A stretch of DNA of 64,000 nt from Bryobacterales bacterium (GTDB taxonomy: Bacteria; Acidobacteriota; Terriglobia; Bryobacterales; UBA6623): positions 1 to 64,000 of the forward strand of contig JAJEHF010000066.1 in assembly GCA_022823865.1 (NCBI GenBank). Reading direction: 5' to 3'. Positions 34,952 through 44,717 of this stretch are shown here, piece after piece; position 1 is the stretch's first letter, and the number at the start of each line of letters is the position of its first letter. A model generated the notes under the pieces. The model was not told the DNA's origin. It did not search any database and saw nothing but the letters and a program-made list of their open reading frames with translations. The position numbers were made by a program, and so were the translations under genes.

Positions 34952-36406
34952 CTATCGCTGCGCCAGCTGGGTCGGCGCTTCGATGGGCTGGGCGGCGACC
35001 ATTTCGCCTTCGTTCAGCCCCGAAACCACCACCGCTTGCGTGTCGCTGATCGAGCCGAGCTGGAGCTGGCGCATCTCGAATGCCTGATCGTCCTCCACCC
35101 ATACCACCGGCGCGCCACCGACTTCGGCGATGGCTGCCCGCGGAATGACCAGAACGTCTTCCTGCTTGTCGACGATGACATCGACGCTTGCGGACAGATC
35201 CGGCTGGATGCGCTCGTCGGAATCTACGATCTCCACCAATACCGGCACCTTCTTGATCCAGTCACCTCGCGTCCCGCTTGATCCGGGAGGGCCGCGGCGG
35301 CCGCCGCTCCCGCCGCTCGAAGTGGCCATTGCGCCGACGTTCTTGATGCGGCCCTCGAACTCGACGTCGGGGTAAGCGTCCAGCCGGACGATGACGGGGG
35401 CACCCAATTCAATGATCTGGCTGTCGGCTTGGTTCAGCTCGGCGTATACCGCCATGCTGGACAGGTCGACGATGCGCATGAAGTACGCCCCTCCGTAGAC
35501 CTGATCGCCAGGCGAGGCCTGCTGGAAGCTGCCCCGCGAGAACATGGTCTCGATCACGACCAAGCCCCCGACCGGAGTCCGCAGCCGCATCTTTTCGAAG
35601 TCAAACTCGGTCCGATCCAAACGCTTCTGATCCTGCTCGACGGTGATGTCGAGGCTGCGCCGCTCCGCCTCGTCTGCGAGCTCCTGTAGGCGCACTTCCT
35701 GTTCCAGCTGCTCTGTCGACGCTGTGCCCTCCTCGGCAAGCAGCTGGAAGATCTCCGCTTGAATCGCTGACCGCACCTCGGCAGTCTGGAGGTCAAAGGC
35801 TGCCTTCTCAGCCTCGGCCTTGGTGGTGCGGTAGTTCTGCCGCAGGGTCTCGGTGGCGATCAGCATCTCGGCCTTGCGCGTGGCTGTCTGGGACCTAGTC
35901 TGGGCCAGCATCGAGGCGTAGGTGTCCATCTGGTCTTGGGTGCTCTTGGACTCGAACTCGGCCACCACGTCGCCGGCCTGGACCACGGTACCGCCTTCGG
36001 CGAGCGTTTGAATCGTTAGCGAGGAGCCGCCTCCGCGGTCTCTGCCGCCGCGCATCCGAGGCGCGCGGATCATGGCGAAATTCGTGGCGCCAACCGTTCC
36101 GCCAATCCGGATCGACTTTTCGAAGGTGGTCTTTTCGGCGGCCACCGTGCTGGTGAGCGTCGGCTGCACTGCGGTTGGCTGCGCTGCCTGTCCGGTAAAG
36201 GCTTGGTAGACGACGAAGCCGGCCAGAATGCCGCCGATGACCAACAATGCGATGCCCCATCCGGGCACGTTGGGCGGCTCGCCCTGCGGGTCTGGCACGG
36301 GCTCCGGACCAGGCTGTTGTTGCGTGGGCGGCAACTCATCTGGCGCTGATCCCGCTGCGAAGATTGGCCTCGAAATCCAAGAAGGGGTGAAAGCTGATGT
36401 CGCCAT
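34952..36406 (-). CDS. Periplasmic adaptor (HlyD/RND membrane fusion family)
   Basis: A protein of about 484 residues. A proline-rich cytoplasmic N-terminus precedes one membrane helix (GIALLVIGGILAGFVVYQAF), then a lipoyl/barrel-sandwich half (VQAGDVVAEFESK), a long coiled-coil hairpin (about residues 190-290), the second half (MRLRTPVGGLVV) and beta-barrel parts with a Gly/Ser/Arg-rich insert (GGSGGRRGPPGSSG). Adaptors of this type link an inner-membrane pump to an outer-membrane channel. No transporter partner is adjacent. ATG 36406 or 36436 are both possible. Divergent from the M28 peptidase. Confidence 0.85.
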   Translation of the reverse strand: MATSAFTPSWISRPIFAAGSAPDELPPTQQQPGPEPVPDPQGEPPNVPGWGIALLVIGGILAGFVVYQAFTGQAAQPTAVQPTLTSTVAAEKTTFEKSIRIGGTVGATNFAMIRAPRMRGGRDRGGGSSLTIQTLAEGGTVVQAGDVVAEFESKSTQDQMDTYASMLAQTRSQTATRKAEMLIATETLRQNYRTTKAEAEKAAFDLQTAEVRSAIQAEIFQLLAEEGTASTEQLEQEVRLQELADEAERRSLDITVEQDQKRLDRTEFDFEKMRLRTPVGGLVVIETMFSRGSFQQASPGDQVYGGAYFMRIVDLSSMAVYAELNQADSQIIELGAPVIVRLDAYPDVEFEGRIKNVGAMATSSGGSGGRRGPPGSSGTRGDWIKKVPVLVEIVDSDERIQPDLSASVDVIVDKQEDVLVIPRAAIAEVGGAPVVWVEDDQAFEMRQLQLGSISDTQAVVVSGLNEGEMVAAQPIEAPTQLAQR

Positions 36407-36662
36407 GGTTCCGGCCTCGCGATTCGAAAACCGCACTAAGGGTAAGGCGAATTTCCGCGCTGCGCGGTTATCGACTGGCAGAAAGAAGTTGACGAGGAGC
36501 GACGAGCGCGCCCCTAACCGGCATGGATCTCGGGGCCGTGCCTATACAATGGAAAACCGGAACCCGCCTGCTTCAGGGCAGCGCAGCCCCGCCCCAGCCG
36601 CGATCGGCTCGCGGATGAATCTGCTCCAACCAGCCCAGCAGGCACAGGTGCCCGAAGCCGCC

Positions 36663-38549
36663 ATGCAACCCCCCCACATTCCCCGGTCTCGCAGCGTGCC
36701 CTGCTTGCGCTCGCCAATAGGCTGGCTGGCCGTCGCCTCTCTCCTGTTGGTCGGCTGGCCGGCTCAAGGTGCCGCGGACGAGCAGGCCGTCGAGCGATAC
36801 ATGGGCCATGTCGAATTCTTGGCATCCCCTGAGATGCGGGGCCGCGGAGCGGGCATGCCCGAGTTGGATGAGGCTGCGGACTACATCGCCCAAGCTCTCA
36901 AGGCGCAAGGGGTGGTGCCGGCTGGCAAGGACGGCACATATCTGCAGCCGTTCGAAGTCACCACCGGTGCCAGCCTGGGCGAAGACAACAGCCTGCGAGT
37001 GGAGCGCAAACGAGGTGCCAGCGAACTCGAACTGAAGGAGGACTTCATCCCGATCAACTTCTCGGGCAGTGGCAGCGTCGAGGGCGAGGTCGTGTTCGTA
37101 GGATATGGTGCCACGGCCGAGGAGTTTGACTACGACGACTACTTCCATCTCGACGTCAAGGACAAGATCGTCTTGGTGATGCGCTACGAGCCTCGCTTCT
37201 TCAGCGAGGAGGACTCGTCCGAGCAGGCCGACCGCGAGTCCGGGAGCAATCGCCGAATGACGCGGCACTCTCACCTGATCGCCAAGGCGATTCAAGCTCG
37301 CAAGCGCGGAGCCAAGGCGGTGTTGCTGGTCAACTCCCGCAGTCGGGGTAGCCGTCGCGATCGCTTGATCCGATTCGGCAGCGTGTCCGGACCCACCGAT
37401 GCCGGGATTCCGATGGTGCAGATCCGCACCACGATCGCGGAGCAGTGGCTGCGTGGTTCCGGTCGCTCGTTGCGCCTTTTGGAGAGGGACATCGAAGAGT
37501 CTAAGCAGGCCCAATCATTCCCGCTCGCCTCCTCCTTGCGGGTGAGCCTGTCGGTGGACGTCGAGCACCAGCGCGCGACGGTCAGCAACGTGGCGGGCTA
37601 CCTGCCCGGCAAGTCGGAGGAGTACCTCGTCGTCGGGGCGCACTATGACCACTTGGGGTTGGGCGGCGAGGGCTCTTTGGCGCGGAATCGCCGCGCGCCC
37701 CATCTCGGGGCCGATGACAACGCTTCCGGCGTGGCCGCGATCTTGGAACTGGCTCGCAGCTACGCCCAAGGCGACGAGCTCGAGCGCGGGATCCTGTTCC
37801 TCGCCTTTGCGGGCGAGGAGATCGGCCTGCTGGGCTCCAGCCATTGGGTCGAGAACCCCACGCTGCCCTTGGAGAACGCGGTGGCGATGTTCAACTTCGA
37901 CATGGTCGGCCGGATCGAGAACCGCAAGCTCTACGTGGGCGGCGTCGGCACCGCCGAGCCGTTCGAAGCCTTGGTGCAGGCGGCCGCGACCGAGCACGAA
38001 CTGAGGGTGGACAAGTCCAAGAGCGGGTACAGTTCCAGCGACCACACCTCGTTCGCGGCCAAGAAGATCCCGGTCCTGTTCTTTTTCTCGGGGCTGCACT
38101 CTGACTACCACAAGCCGAGCGACACCGCCGACAAGATCGATGGCGCAACGACTGTCGAGATGCTCGCCATGGCGCGCCAGATTATTGACGGCGTCGGGGA
38201 GCGCCCCGAGCGGCTCGCGTTCGTGAAGGCCGCGCCTGACTCCAGTCACGGCCCGGGCGCGGGGGACGGGGAGCAGCGCGGCTACGGCCCGTGGTTCGGC
38301 TCGATCCCGGACTTCGGCGAGGTTCCCAATGGCGTGAAGTTCGCGGACGTCCGAGCGGGTTCCCCGGCTGGCAAGGCCGGACTGCAGGGTGGCGACATCC
38401 TCACGCACTGGAACGATGCTGCCATCACGAATCTGTATGACTTCACATACGCCTTGCGCGACTCGAAGGTCGGCGATGTCGTCACGGTGCGAGTGCTGCG
38501 CGGCGAGCAGGAGGTCACCGCCAAGGTGACCCTAGCCCCGCGACCCTAA
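36663..38549 (+). CDS. Secreted M28 zinc aminopeptidase with PA and PDZ domains
   Basis: A protein of about 628 residues. A signal peptide (PIGWLAVASLLLVGWPAQG) is followed by a peptidase part interrupted by a PA-like domain (about 100-270), the M28 core and a C-terminal PDZ (GVKFADVRAGSPAGKAGLQGGDIL). All metal-ligand motifs are there: GAHYDHLG, GADDNASGVAA, AGEEIGLLGS with the base Glu, NFDMVG and LHSDYHKPSDTADK. It should hydrolyse N-terminal residues of peptides in the periplasm or outside. Starts at 36615 and 36549 are open too; 36663 gives the shortest leader. Confidence 0.92.
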   Translation: MQPPHIPRSRSVPCLRSPIGWLAVASLLLVGWPAQGAADEQAVERYMGHVEFLASPEMRGRGAGMPELDEAADYIAQALKAQGVVPAGKDGTYLQPFEVTTGASLGEDNSLRVERKRGASELELKEDFIPINFSGSGSVEGEVVFVGYGATAEEFDYDDYFHLDVKDKIVLVMRYEPRFFSEEDSSEQADRESGSNRRMTRHSHLIAKAIQARKRGAKAVLLVNSRSRGSRRDRLIRFGSVSGPTDAGIPMVQIRTTIAEQWLRGSGRSLRLLERDIEESKQAQSFPLASSLRVSLSVDVEHQRATVSNVAGYLPGKSEEYLVVGAHYDHLGLGGEGSLARNRRAPHLGADDNASGVAAILELARSYAQGDELERGILFLAFAGEEIGLLGSSHWVENPTLPLENAVAMFNFDMVGRIENRKLYVGGVGTAEPFEALVQAAATEHELRVDKSKSGYSSSDHTSFAAKKIPVLFFFSGLHSDYHKPSDTADKIDGATTVEMLAMARQIIDGVGERPERLAFVKAAPDSSHGPGAGDGEQRGYGPWFGSIPDFGEVPNGVKFADVRAGSPAGKAGLQGGDILTHWNDAAITNLYDFTYALRDSKVGDVVTVRVLRGEQEVTAKVTLAPRP

Positions 38550-38581
38550 TCCGGCTGCGAGCGGTCCGGACCGGCGGCACG

Positions 38582-39364
38582 ATGCGATCCTTCGGCGTTA
38601 CCGCCAGCCTGCTGTACCAGCTGACGCGACGCGATTTCCGGCAGCGCTACGTCGGGTCGGTGCTCGGCTGGCTGTGGGGCGTGATCCACCCGCTGGTCCT
38701 GCTGGCCATCTACTGGTTCTTGTTTCGGCACGCCTTCGGCGCGCGCCTGCCCGCGGAAGAGGCGACCGACAACTACCCCCTGTTCTTGATGGCGGGGATG
38801 CTGCCTTGGCTGTTCTTCTCGGAGACTCTGGCGCGCTCGGCTCCGGCTATCGTCGAACACTCGGCCTTGGTGAAGAGGAGCGTTTTCCCGTCCGAAGCCG
38901 TGCCGGTGAGCATCCTTGCATCGACCGGCGCGACGCATTTGCTGTCCGTGTTGGCGCTGCTGGTCGCGGCCGCGTTTTGGGGGCACCCCCCGGGCGCGTC
39001 GGTGGCGCTTCTGGCGCTCTGGCTGTTGCCGATGGCGCTGTTCAGCTTGGGCCTGGCTTGGTTCGCAGCCGGCCTGCAGGTTTATGTCAAGGACACTTCG
39101 CAGGTACTCTCGGTGGTGCTGATGGCCTGGTTCTGGGCCACTCCCGTGTTCTTGCCGGAGGCCTTTTACCGGGGCCGCGTCGATTTCGTGCTCGAATGGA
39201 ATCCACTGCGCTACGTCGTGCTCGGATACCGCAGCGCGATCCTCGGAGGAACCGGCCCCAGCCCCAGTGAGACCGCCTATCTCGTCGGCGCGGCCTGTGC
39301 AGTCTTCCTTCTCGGAGCGCTGTTCTTCCGGCGTGCCAAGAGAGGGTTTCCAGACGTGATCTAG
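38582..39364 (+). CDS. ABC-2 type polysaccharide export permease (Wzm/TagG-like)
   Basis: A 260-residue permease with about six helices. It opens with LLYQLTRRDFRQRYVGSVLGWLWGVIHPL, the usual amphipathic start of Wzm/TagG/KpsM permeases, and ends with RFNP-like WNPLRYVVLGYRSAILGG. It would move a lipid-linked O-antigen or similar glycan across the inner membrane. The cognate ATPase follows 168 nt downstream and a glycosyltransferase after that. Confidence 0.9.
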   Translation: MRSFGVTASLLYQLTRRDFRQRYVGSVLGWLWGVIHPLVLLAIYWFLFRHAFGARLPAEEATDNYPLFLMAGMLPWLFFSETLARSAPAIVEHSALVKRSVFPSEAVPVSILASTGATHLLSVLALLVAAAFWGHPPGASVALLALWLLPMALFSLGLAWFAAGLQVYVKDTSQVLSVVLMAWFWATPVFLPEAFYRGRVDFVLEWNPLRYVVLGYRSAILGGTGPSPSETAYLVGAACAVFLLGALFFRRAKRGFPDVI

Positions 39365-39532
39365 GGCTGAAGCGAGGCCGCCGATCTGACGGCGGAGTCC
39401 AGCGGCGTAGGTGACCGGTTTGGATCTCGGGAGCACTTCCGAGAGCCGAGTAAGTGACGGACGTGGCCAACCATCAGGACGAGCCGGCGCGGCGTCTAAG
39501 ATAGGATTCGCCCCGCATGGGGCGGTGCATCC

Positions 39533-40816
39533 TTGGCAAAGGTCGTATTCAGTTCCGTCTCGAAGAGCTATGCAGCCTATACCCGCCCGGTGGATCGCCT
39601 GCGGGAGGTGGTGCTGCCCGGCCGCTCTAGGATTCGGGGCGAATTCTGGGCGCTGCGGGATGTCTCGTTCGAGGCCTCGACCGGCGAAACGCTGTGCCTG
39701 ATCGGCGCGAATGGCTCCGGCAAGAGCACCTCGCTCCAACTGGCGGCGGGCATCTTGCGGCCGACGACCGGGTCTGTCCAGGTCGAAGGGCGGGTGGCTG
39801 CCTTGCTGGAACTCGGCGCCGGATTCCATCCCGAGTTCACCGGGCGGGAGAACGCCAGGCTGAGCGCGGCCTTGTTCGGCCTGTCCGGGCGGGAATTCCG
39901 CCACAGGTGCCCGCAGATCGAGGAGTTCGCCGAAATCGGCGACTTCATTGACAAGCCGGTCAAGACCTATTCCAGCGGGATGCTGGTGCGGCTCGCGTTC
40001 GCGGTAGCAATCCATGTCGAGCCGGAAGTGCTGCTGGTGGACGAGGCGCTGGCTGTCGGGGACTACTACTTCCGCCAGCGCTGCATGCGCAAGGTCCACG
40101 AGCTGCGGAGCAAGCAGGTGACGATCCTGTTCGTCTCTCACGCCATGGCGGACGTGCAATCGTTGGGCACGCGGGTGGTCTGGCTCGACCAAGGCCGGGT
40201 AGTCGAGCAAGGCGAGCCTAGCGCCGTGGTCCGCAAATACCTGGCCGACATGACGGCGCGAGATCGGCAGGCCGGCGGCAGGCCGGCGGTCCGGGAGGAC
40301 GATCCGGAGCCGGTCGAACCGGGCGTCCCCGGGCCGCGGGAAACGGACGCGATTCCGAACGTTGACGGCCGCTTCGGAACCGGCCGCGCGGAAGTGACGT
40401 CGATCGCCGTCTTTGACAGCCAGGGCCGGCGCCTGCGGGAGTTGGTTCCCCGCGAGCGGACCACCGTGCGCGTCGCCGTGCGCGCCCGCGACCGGATCGC
40501 CGCCCCGAACGTGGGCTTCATGATGCGCAACCACTTGGGCATTGACTTCGCGGGCACGAACACTGCCCGCGAGGGCATCGCGCTGGATCCGCTGGAGCCG
40601 GGCCGCACACTCGCGGTCGACTTTCATATCGACCTGCCCGAGCTCTACCCCGGCTCGTTCGCGTTCGCTCCGGCGGTCGCGGACGGGGATCTCGCCGACT
40701 ACGAGATCTGCGACTGGATTGACAACGCCCTGACAGTGCCGATGGCCCGTGGCGCCGGCGAGATCTACGGCTACATCCACCTGCCCTGCCGGGTCGATGT
40801 GCGCGGCGGCGCGTAG
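39533..40816 (+). CDS. ABC exporter ATPase with C-terminal glycan-binding-type domain (Wzt-like)
   Basis: A 427-residue protein. The ATPase part (1-240) has Walker A GANGSGKST, the signature YSSGMLVRLAFA, Walker B VLLVDEALAVGD and switch His in FVSHAMAD. The Y-loop position and the FTGRENARL segment are those of polysaccharide exporters. The extra C-terminal beta domain (about 280-425) resembles the Wzt domain that reads the capped end of the O-polysaccharide, so export specificity may reside there. The start is TTG 39533, since no ATG precedes the conserved AKVVFSSVSKSY. Confidence 0.9.
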   Translation: MAKVVFSSVSKSYAAYTRPVDRLREVVLPGRSRIRGEFWALRDVSFEASTGETLCLIGANGSGKSTSLQLAAGILRPTTGSVQVEGRVAALLELGAGFHPEFTGRENARLSAALFGLSGREFRHRCPQIEEFAEIGDFIDKPVKTYSSGMLVRLAFAVAIHVEPEVLLVDEALAVGDYYFRQRCMRKVHELRSKQVTILFVSHAMADVQSLGTRVVWLDQGRVVEQGEPSAVVRKYLADMTARDRQAGGRPAVREDDPEPVEPGVPGPRETDAIPNVDGRFGTGRAEVTSIAVFDSQGRRLRELVPRERTTVRVAVRARDRIAAPNVGFMMRNHLGIDFAGTNTAREGIALDPLEPGRTLAVDFHIDLPELYPGSFAFAPAVADGDLADYEICDWIDNALTVPMARGAGEIYGYIHLPCRVDVRGGA

Positions 40817-40826
40817 GGGGCGGCCG

Positions 40827-43196
40827 ATGACTCGAGTCTGGGCCGGCCTCGCAACCCTTGCGACGGTGGTGTTCCTCGTGGCGCTTGCCCCGGCGCTGCT
40901 GGTCCTGCTGGCCTTGCTGCTGCTCGGCGCCGACGTCGTGGCGATCATGTCGGGCAGGCGAGCGGCGGATCATGACACGGGAATCTCGAGGCGCGCAGTA
41001 AGCGTCGTCATCCCGACTTGGAACGGTCGCGAGCTCTTGGCGCGCAACCTGCCGCACCTGCTCAGAGCCTTGGCGGACGTCGCTGAATACGAAGTGCTGA
41101 TCATGGAGAACGCCTCCGAGGATGGGACCACGGAGTACCTCGCGAAGCACTTCCCCGGCGTGCGCGTGGTCGAGATGGGCTCGAATCTTGGCTTCGGGCG
41201 GGCTTGCAACATCGGCTGCAGCCTGGCCCGCTTCGACATCGTGCTCATGCTCAACAACGACATGCGCGTGGAGCCCGGATTCTTGCAGCCGTTGCTGGAC
41301 GGCTTCCGCGATCCGCGCGTGTTTTCGGTCACGGGCCAGATCTATTTCGAATCGGCCGCCAAGCCCCGCGAGGAGACCGGCTTGACGATGGGGCGCTGGC
41401 ATCGGGGCCGCATCCACCTGCAGCACATGGCAGATCCCGAGGTGGACGAACTGTTCCCGACCTTCTACACGGGGGGCGGCTCGACTGCGTACGACCGGCA
41501 GAAGCTTCTGGATCTCGGCGGCTTCGACGAGTTGCTGGCCCCGTTCTACATGGAAGACGTGGACTTGGCCTACATGGCGTGGAAACGCGGCTGGATCAAC
41601 TTCTACGCGCCGGCTAGCGTGCTGCACCACGAACACCGCGGCACGATCGGGAGGCACTTCTCGGCAGAGCACATCCAGCATGTGCTGCAAAAGAACCGGC
41701 TGTTGTTCGTGTGGAAGAACATGCACGAGTGGACCCGCCTCGCGGGCCATCTCGGCTGGCTGTACGGAGACATGTGGCTGTCGCTGCTGGCGGGCAAGAG
41801 CGCGGACCGAGCCAGCGCCGCAGCGTTCTTGGGGGCCTTGCGCCAGGGACTGCGCGCCGCCGGCCACCGGGCGACCGCGCGCAGGCTGGCTGAGATCTCT
41901 GACTCTGAAGCGCTGCTGCGGCCCTTGGGCGGGTTCTTCCGCGACCGCTTCCAGCGGCTGGAGAGCAAGCCGGCGAAAGATCTCGACGTGCTCTTCGTGT
42001 CCCCGTATCCGATCGATCCGCCGCTGCACGGCGGCGCGGTCTTCATGAAGCAGGCGGTTGAAGGGCTGGCCGCCGGTTGCCGCCTGCACCTGCTCTGCCT
42101 CGTGGAGCGCGAAGCCGACTTCGCGAGCCACCGTGAGCTCGCCGGCAAGTGTGCCAGCGCGGAGTTCCTGCTGCACGATCCGCGCCGCCGCCGGGGTGCT
42201 CCGCTGCTGTGGCCGCACTCGGCCCAGTCCTTCTGGGATCCCGACGTGCTTTGGAAGATCCAGCGCACGATCTTGCTCCGCCGCATTGACATCGTCCAGC
42301 TCGAATACGCCCAGCTCGCATCCTACGGCGCCCGGTTCCGGCAACTGGTGTCGTGCCTCTTCGAGCATGACCTGCACTTCCAGTCCGTCCAGCGCGGGAT
42401 GCTAGCCGCCGGCCTGCCGGGCCTGCCCCGCAGGGCATACGAATACCTGCGAGCCCTCCGCTTCGAGCTGACTCGGCTGCGCCACTTCGACGTGGTTCAG
42501 GTCTGCAGCGCCGCGCAGCGCCACGCGTTGCGCGCGCTGCTCGGGGACGAGCCGCCCGTCAAGGACAACCTGCGCACTGCGATTGACGTCTCCGCCTACC
42601 CGTTTCGCCTCGAGCGGCGAGAGGAGGGCACGGTGCTGTTCGTGGGCAATTTCCGGCACCCGCCGAACCTGGAAGCGCTGACGCACTTCCGCAAGCACAT
42701 CGCTCCCTTGGTGCGAGACAGGGTGGAGGGCGCTCGCTTCGCCGTTGCGGGTTCCGATGCGCCGGATTGGCTCGCGTCGGTGCTGGAGGCCGACGGCATG
42801 GACTTCCTCGGCCCGGTGGGCGACATTCGCGACGTGCTGGGACGCTACGCGGTTTTCGCTGCGCCGATACTGAGCGGCTCCGGCGTGCGCGTCAAGCTGC
42901 TGGAGGCGTTCGCGAGCGGCATTCCCGTGGTTGCCACGAGCCTGGCCGCCGAGGGGCTGTGCAAGGACGGCGCCGCCGAAGCCTGGATCGAAGACGAGGA
43001 CGAGGCGTTTGCCGAGGCCATCGTCGCACTGTTGTCGAGCCCCGCGCAGGGCCATGCCTTGGCCACCACCGCTCGCGCTTCGGTGGAGCGGAATTGGGAC
43101 CGCGGGGCAGCGGTCTCACGCCTGCTGGCTCAGTACAGGGCCATCCACACGACCAAGCTCCTGACACGGCCGGCCTATCCGCTGCCGCTGGCCTGA
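40827..43196 (+). CDS. Fused GT2-GT4 double glycosyltransferase
   Basis: A 789-residue protein. An N-terminal membrane helix (VVFLVALAPALLVLLALLLLG) anchors a GT2 domain: SVVIPTWNGRELL, MLNNDMRVEPG as metal site, and GGFDELLAPFYMEDVDLAYM. A connecting stretch of about 100 residues leads to a second, GT-B type domain starting DVLFVSPYPIDPPLHGGAVF, with C-terminal VLFVGNFRHPPNLEAL and SGSGVRVKLLEAFASGIPVVAT of the GT4 family. One chain could add two sugars to the glycan exported by the adjacent Wzm/Wzt pair. It starts 10 nt after the ATPase stop. Confidence 0.9.
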   Translation: MTRVWAGLATLATVVFLVALAPALLVLLALLLLGADVVAIMSGRRAADHDTGISRRAVSVVIPTWNGRELLARNLPHLLRALADVAEYEVLIMENASEDGTTEYLAKHFPGVRVVEMGSNLGFGRACNIGCSLARFDIVLMLNNDMRVEPGFLQPLLDGFRDPRVFSVTGQIYFESAAKPREETGLTMGRWHRGRIHLQHMADPEVDELFPTFYTGGGSTAYDRQKLLDLGGFDELLAPFYMEDVDLAYMAWKRGWINFYAPASVLHHEHRGTIGRHFSAEHIQHVLQKNRLLFVWKNMHEWTRLAGHLGWLYGDMWLSLLAGKSADRASAAAFLGALRQGLRAAGHRATARRLAEISDSEALLRPLGGFFRDRFQRLESKPAKDLDVLFVSPYPIDPPLHGGAVFMKQAVEGLAAGCRLHLLCLVEREADFASHRELAGKCASAEFLLHDPRRRRGAPLLWPHSAQSFWDPDVLWKIQRTILLRRIDIVQLEYAQLASYGARFRQLVSCLFEHDLHFQSVQRGMLAAGLPGLPRRAYEYLRALRFELTRLRHFDVVQVCSAAQRHALRALLGDEPPVKDNLRTAIDVSAYPFRLERREEGTVLFVGNFRHPPNLEALTHFRKHIAPLVRDRVEGARFAVAGSDAPDWLASVLEADGMDFLGPVGDIRDVLGRYAVFAAPILSGSGVRVKLLEAFASGIPVVATSLAAEGLCKDGAAEAWIEDEDEAFAEAIVALLSSPAQGHALATTARASVERNWDRGAAVSRLLAQYRAIHTTKLLTRPAYPLPLA

Positions 43197-43265
43197 TTCG
43201 GTCTGGGGGTTGCGCCCCGTGGCGCGGAGTTGCCAGCATAGATTCCGCGCCGCCGGCGCGTTACG

Positions 43266-43610
43266 ATGCCTCCAGCCCCCGATCAAAGCTATTGCGTCGC
43301 GCTTTGCACGTGCCCGCCCGAAAGGGCCGAGGAGATTGCCAGCGAGCTCGTTCGTCAGCGGGTCTGCGCTTGCGTGAATGTCGTTCCCGGCTTGACCTCT
43401 GTCTACGAGTGGAAGGGCGAAGTCGAGCGGGATCCCGAGTCGCTGCTCGTCATCAAGACGAGGTCCGACCGTTTCGGTGAGTTGGAAGCAGCGGTCGCGG
43501 CCGTGCATCCTTACGAGGTATTCGAACTGATTGCCCTGCCAGTCGGGCAAGGCAATGGGGCCTATCTCCGCTGGATCGACAGCGTGCTGGACACCAGCTC
43601 GGCGGGCTGA
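43266..43610 (+). CDS. cutA: CutA1 divalent-cation tolerance protein
   Basis: A 114-residue trimeric-type protein. Family marks are CPPERAEEIASELVRQRVCACVNVVPGLTSVYEWKG (interrupted here at family-typical points), then ESLLVIKTRSDRF and VHPYEVFELIALPV. Full length for CutA1, linked to metal tolerance with an unclear molecular role. The ATG at 43266 fits. Confidence 0.94.
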   Translation: MPPAPDQSYCVALCTCPPERAEEIASELVRQRVCACVNVVPGLTSVYEWKGEVERDPESLLVIKTRSDRFGELEAAVAAVHPYEVFELIALPVGQGNGAYLRWIDSVLDTSSAG

Positions 43611-43707
43611 TCGATTGGCACTCTCAGCCGAATCTCTCCCGACCTACGTGGCGCGCCGCCTCGGGCACCGCAACGAGCCGGGTCCAACCAAGTCGCACGG
43701 CCCGTAG

Positions 43708-43968
43708 TCAGATACTGGATTTCGCCTGCATCTCCCGGGCCTCGTTTTCGACGAAGCCTTCCATGTCGGGGATTCCTTGACGAGCCAAGCCTGACTTTCT
43801 GTATGCCTCCCTGCGGTGGAGCACGCGCACGACCGAAATACCTTCCTTTTCCTCATCCACTTGTTCATAGCAATACCGCACTCGCCAAACGCCCACCCTG
43901 AGTCTGTACTCCGGAGGATCGAATCCTCTCAGGCGCTCGATGTTTCCCTGCCCCGAGACATGACCTGC
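43708..43968 (-). pseudogene. ParE/RelE-type toxin, N-terminus missing
   Basis: The frame encodes the second half of a ParE/RelE toxin: GNIERLRGFDPPEYRLRVG then VWRVRYCYE and VVRVLHRREAY, the usual beta-sheet core and end. It is in the same frame as the upstream antitoxin, right after its TGA at 43971-43969, and no ATG or GTG precedes the homologous part. The first two helices (some 35-45 residues) are absent. The first usable GTG is 43896, inside the core. Presumably inactive. Confidence 0.7.
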
Positions 43969-44220
43969 TCATTCTATGCGGAATTCTCGCTTGATCTCCT
44001 CGTGAGGGATCCCCCTGCCACCGTTTTGCCTGAGCCATTCCTTAGCTTCTGCCACCAATCGAGCTTCTTCCTCGGTCTCCGGCTCGTCGGATTCCGGGGC
44101 ATTGCGGCACGCAGCAGCGAGCGGCGTCGGGAAGGAAGCTAGGAATTCCTTCAAGAGTGCAACGTCCCTTTCCGTCATCCGATCGATCTCTTCGTGAACT
44201 TCCTTGCGAATATCAGTCAT
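43969..44220 (-). CDS. Antitoxin of a ParDE/RelBE-type pair
   Basis: An 83-residue acidic helical protein. The C-terminus, GGRGIPHEEIKREFRIE, is typical of antitoxins that precede ParE toxins in many genomes, as is the EEARLVAEAKEWL helix. It ends where the truncated toxin frame begins. With its toxin broken it is now probably an orphan. Confidence 0.65.
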   Translation of the reverse strand: MTDIRKEVHEEIDRMTERDVALLKEFLASFPTPLAAACRNAPESDEPETEEEARLVAEAKEWLRQNGGRGIPHEEIKREFRIE

Positions 44221-44717
44221 CTCTCTTTCTCAACATGTCCTTTGGCCGCAACTCCTTGCTAGCTGTTCGCCCCAACACGGGCCCGAACTTGGCCGGTTAT
44301 CGCATAGAGCTGCTCTACAGCCGAGACAGTTGCAGCATAGCAGCGAACCGTCAGAACCGTTTCTCGCACAATCCGTCTGGTTCACACCAATCAGAAGCGT
44401 CCGATGACCGGATTGCCCCCTTGGATCCCAGCGAAGGTCGATAGCTGCCGAGGCAACCGCAACCGTGCGACGCGACCAACCGACAACAGCGGTTCTGTCA
44501 CAAGCTTGGTGGCTTGTGGATCGCCAAACTCTTGAGGTATCGCGCTAGCGGTCCGTCCGGGCTGCTGCTGGTGTGCACCGACTGCCATTCATGAAGCTGC
44601 GGAAACCAGACAGCCCCATTAGGCGTAGAGGGAGATCGACCATGTGACACTTCTTCGCGAGCTCAGCGACCCTCGCGCAGTCATCTTCCTCGCTGGACCG
44701 TCTGGATTTTTTGGGGC
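44221..44717. other. Gene-poor stretch between toxin-antitoxin relics
   Basis: About 500 nt without a gene I can identify. On the minus strand an open stretch at 44545-44716 reads EEDDCARVAELAKKCHMVDL and onwards, which looks protein-like but has no start of its own and no known family. It may be the remains of a gene cut by recombination. Confidence 0.35.

Noticed and set aside
38546-42377. Two long minus-strand open frames opposite the exporter and glycosyltransferase genes
   Set aside because: They mirror the codon bias of the plus-strand genes and have no recognisable protein features.
44545-44716. HigB toxin next to HigA
   Set aside because: The downstream frame does not resemble HigB and lies on the wrong side for a higBA pair.
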